The translations under genes and the position numbers were made by a program. From NCBI GenBank assembly GCA_900549135.1, contig URNI01000127.1, positions 1 to 5,169 on the forward strand: a stretch of DNA of 5,169 nt, read 5' to 3'. The stretch is from an uncultured Collinsella sp. GTDB taxonomy: Bacteria; Actinomycetota; Coriobacteriia; Coriobacteriales; Coriobacteriaceae. Of this stretch, positions 4,801 to 5,169 are shown piece after piece (the stretch's first letter is position 1; every line of letters starts with the position of its first letter). Under the pieces are notes generated by a model. That model was not told the DNA's origin. It did not search any database and saw only the letters and a program-made list of their open reading frames with translations.

Positions 4801-4822
4801 ACTCTCGAAAAGTTGATAGCGG

Positions 4823-5169
4823 CTAGAGCGTCTTGAGGTACTCCCCAAGCTCTTCCTCCCAGTCGGGCATGTGGAACCCGACCGACTCGAGCCTGGAAAG
4901 GTCGAGCGCGGAGTGGACCGGGCGCGGGGCGACGGGTCCCTCGGCGCCGCCGTAGTAGTCGGCGGTGCTGACCGGCACGACCTTGTCCCCGTTGCCGTTG
5001 GCGGCCTCGAAGACGGCGCGGGCGATGTCGGCCCAGGACTTCACGGCGCCGGAGCCGGTGCAGTCGTAGGTGCCGTAGGGGGCGTGCGTCCCCAGCACAT
5101 GGAAGATGGCCCGCGCCATGTCGCGCGTGAAGGTCAGGCGGCCCAGCTGGTCGTCCACGACGGTGACCT
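4823..5169 (-). CDS. rfbD: dTDP-4-dehydrorhamnose reductase RmlD, C-terminal part (cut by window edge)
   Basis: RmlD makes dTDP-L-rhamnose by NAD(P)H reduction of dTDP-4-dehydro-L-rhamnose, the last step of the pathway. Only the C-terminal 115 or so residues are present; the N-terminal NAD(P)-binding half lies beyond the right edge. The frame is open to the edge (VTVVDDQLG...). The family's C-terminal pattern is clear: VVDDQLGRLTFTRDMARAI, then YGTYDCTGSGAVKSWADIA, PVSTADYY, APRPVHSALDLSRL and a last WEEELGEYL before the stop. In some Coriobacteriia-like bacteria this domain is fused behind an RmlC-type epimerase; the window cannot show whether that is so here. It converges on the GT2 gene and shares its terminator. 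Its GC content is visibly higher than that of the ABC exporter genes. Confidence 0.88.
   Translation of the reverse strand, partial: VTVVDDQLGRLTFTRDMARAIFHVLGTHAPYGTYDCTGSGAVKSWADIARAVFEAANGNGDKVVPVSTADYYGGAEGPVAPRPVHSALDLSRLESVGFHMPDWEEELGEYLKTL

Overview
The window looks like a piece of a GC-rich actinobacterial chromosome. A gut Coriobacteriia such as Collinsella would fit the TagGH-type exporter, the DPM1-like glycosyltransferase, the rhamnose reductase and the IS1249-like and IS21-like transposases. That assignment is inference from gene content and base composition, not proof.

Left third (1-1420): a graveyard of nested insertion sequences, all read on the minus strand. An IS256-family, IS1249-like transposase gene starts at 1330 and is cut off at 884. 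The cut is the terminus of an IS21-family element (E1, 883 leftwards) with tandem subterminal repeats and an istA gene. That istA is in turn cut off at 72 by the terminus of a second, related IS21-like element (E2, 71 leftwards), which runs off the left edge. Both broken reading frames end as Cys-stop because each element begins TGTTAG. The three layers give an insertion order: IS1249-like first, E1 second, E2 last.

Middle (1340-1832): no intact gene. It holds a diverged 72-bp direct repeat with an exact 90-bp period (1349-1420 and 1439-1510). Each copy carries a hairpin and a near-palindromic GGACACACATTYTGTCC end. It also holds three hairpins, two of which are good intrinsic terminators on the minus strand, and decayed fragments of a membrane-protein gene (1565-1797, minus). 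A tRNA-Arg(TCT) gene with encoded CCA (1833-1909, minus) marks the border to the glycan genes, so the junk lies at the 3' side of a tRNA, a usual place for accessory DNA.

Right half (1964-5169): surface-glycan genes. A two-gene minus-strand operon encodes an ABC-2 polysaccharide/teichoic-acid-type exporter (permease, then ATPase). Diverging from it on the plus strand is a membrane-anchored GT2 glycosyltransferase of the DPM1/DPG-synthase type. The GT2 gene converges on the 3' end of dTDP-4-dehydrorhamnose reductase (rfbD/rmlD, minus, cut by the window edge), and the two share a strong bidirectional terminator. A plausible joint role is the supply of dTDP-rhamnose, transfer of sugar to or from a lipid carrier, and export of the finished lipid-linked glycan through the ABC transporter. 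I see no clearly new system here. The most unusual items are the nested IS architecture with its repeated ends, and the 90-bp-period repeat next to the IS1249-like gene.
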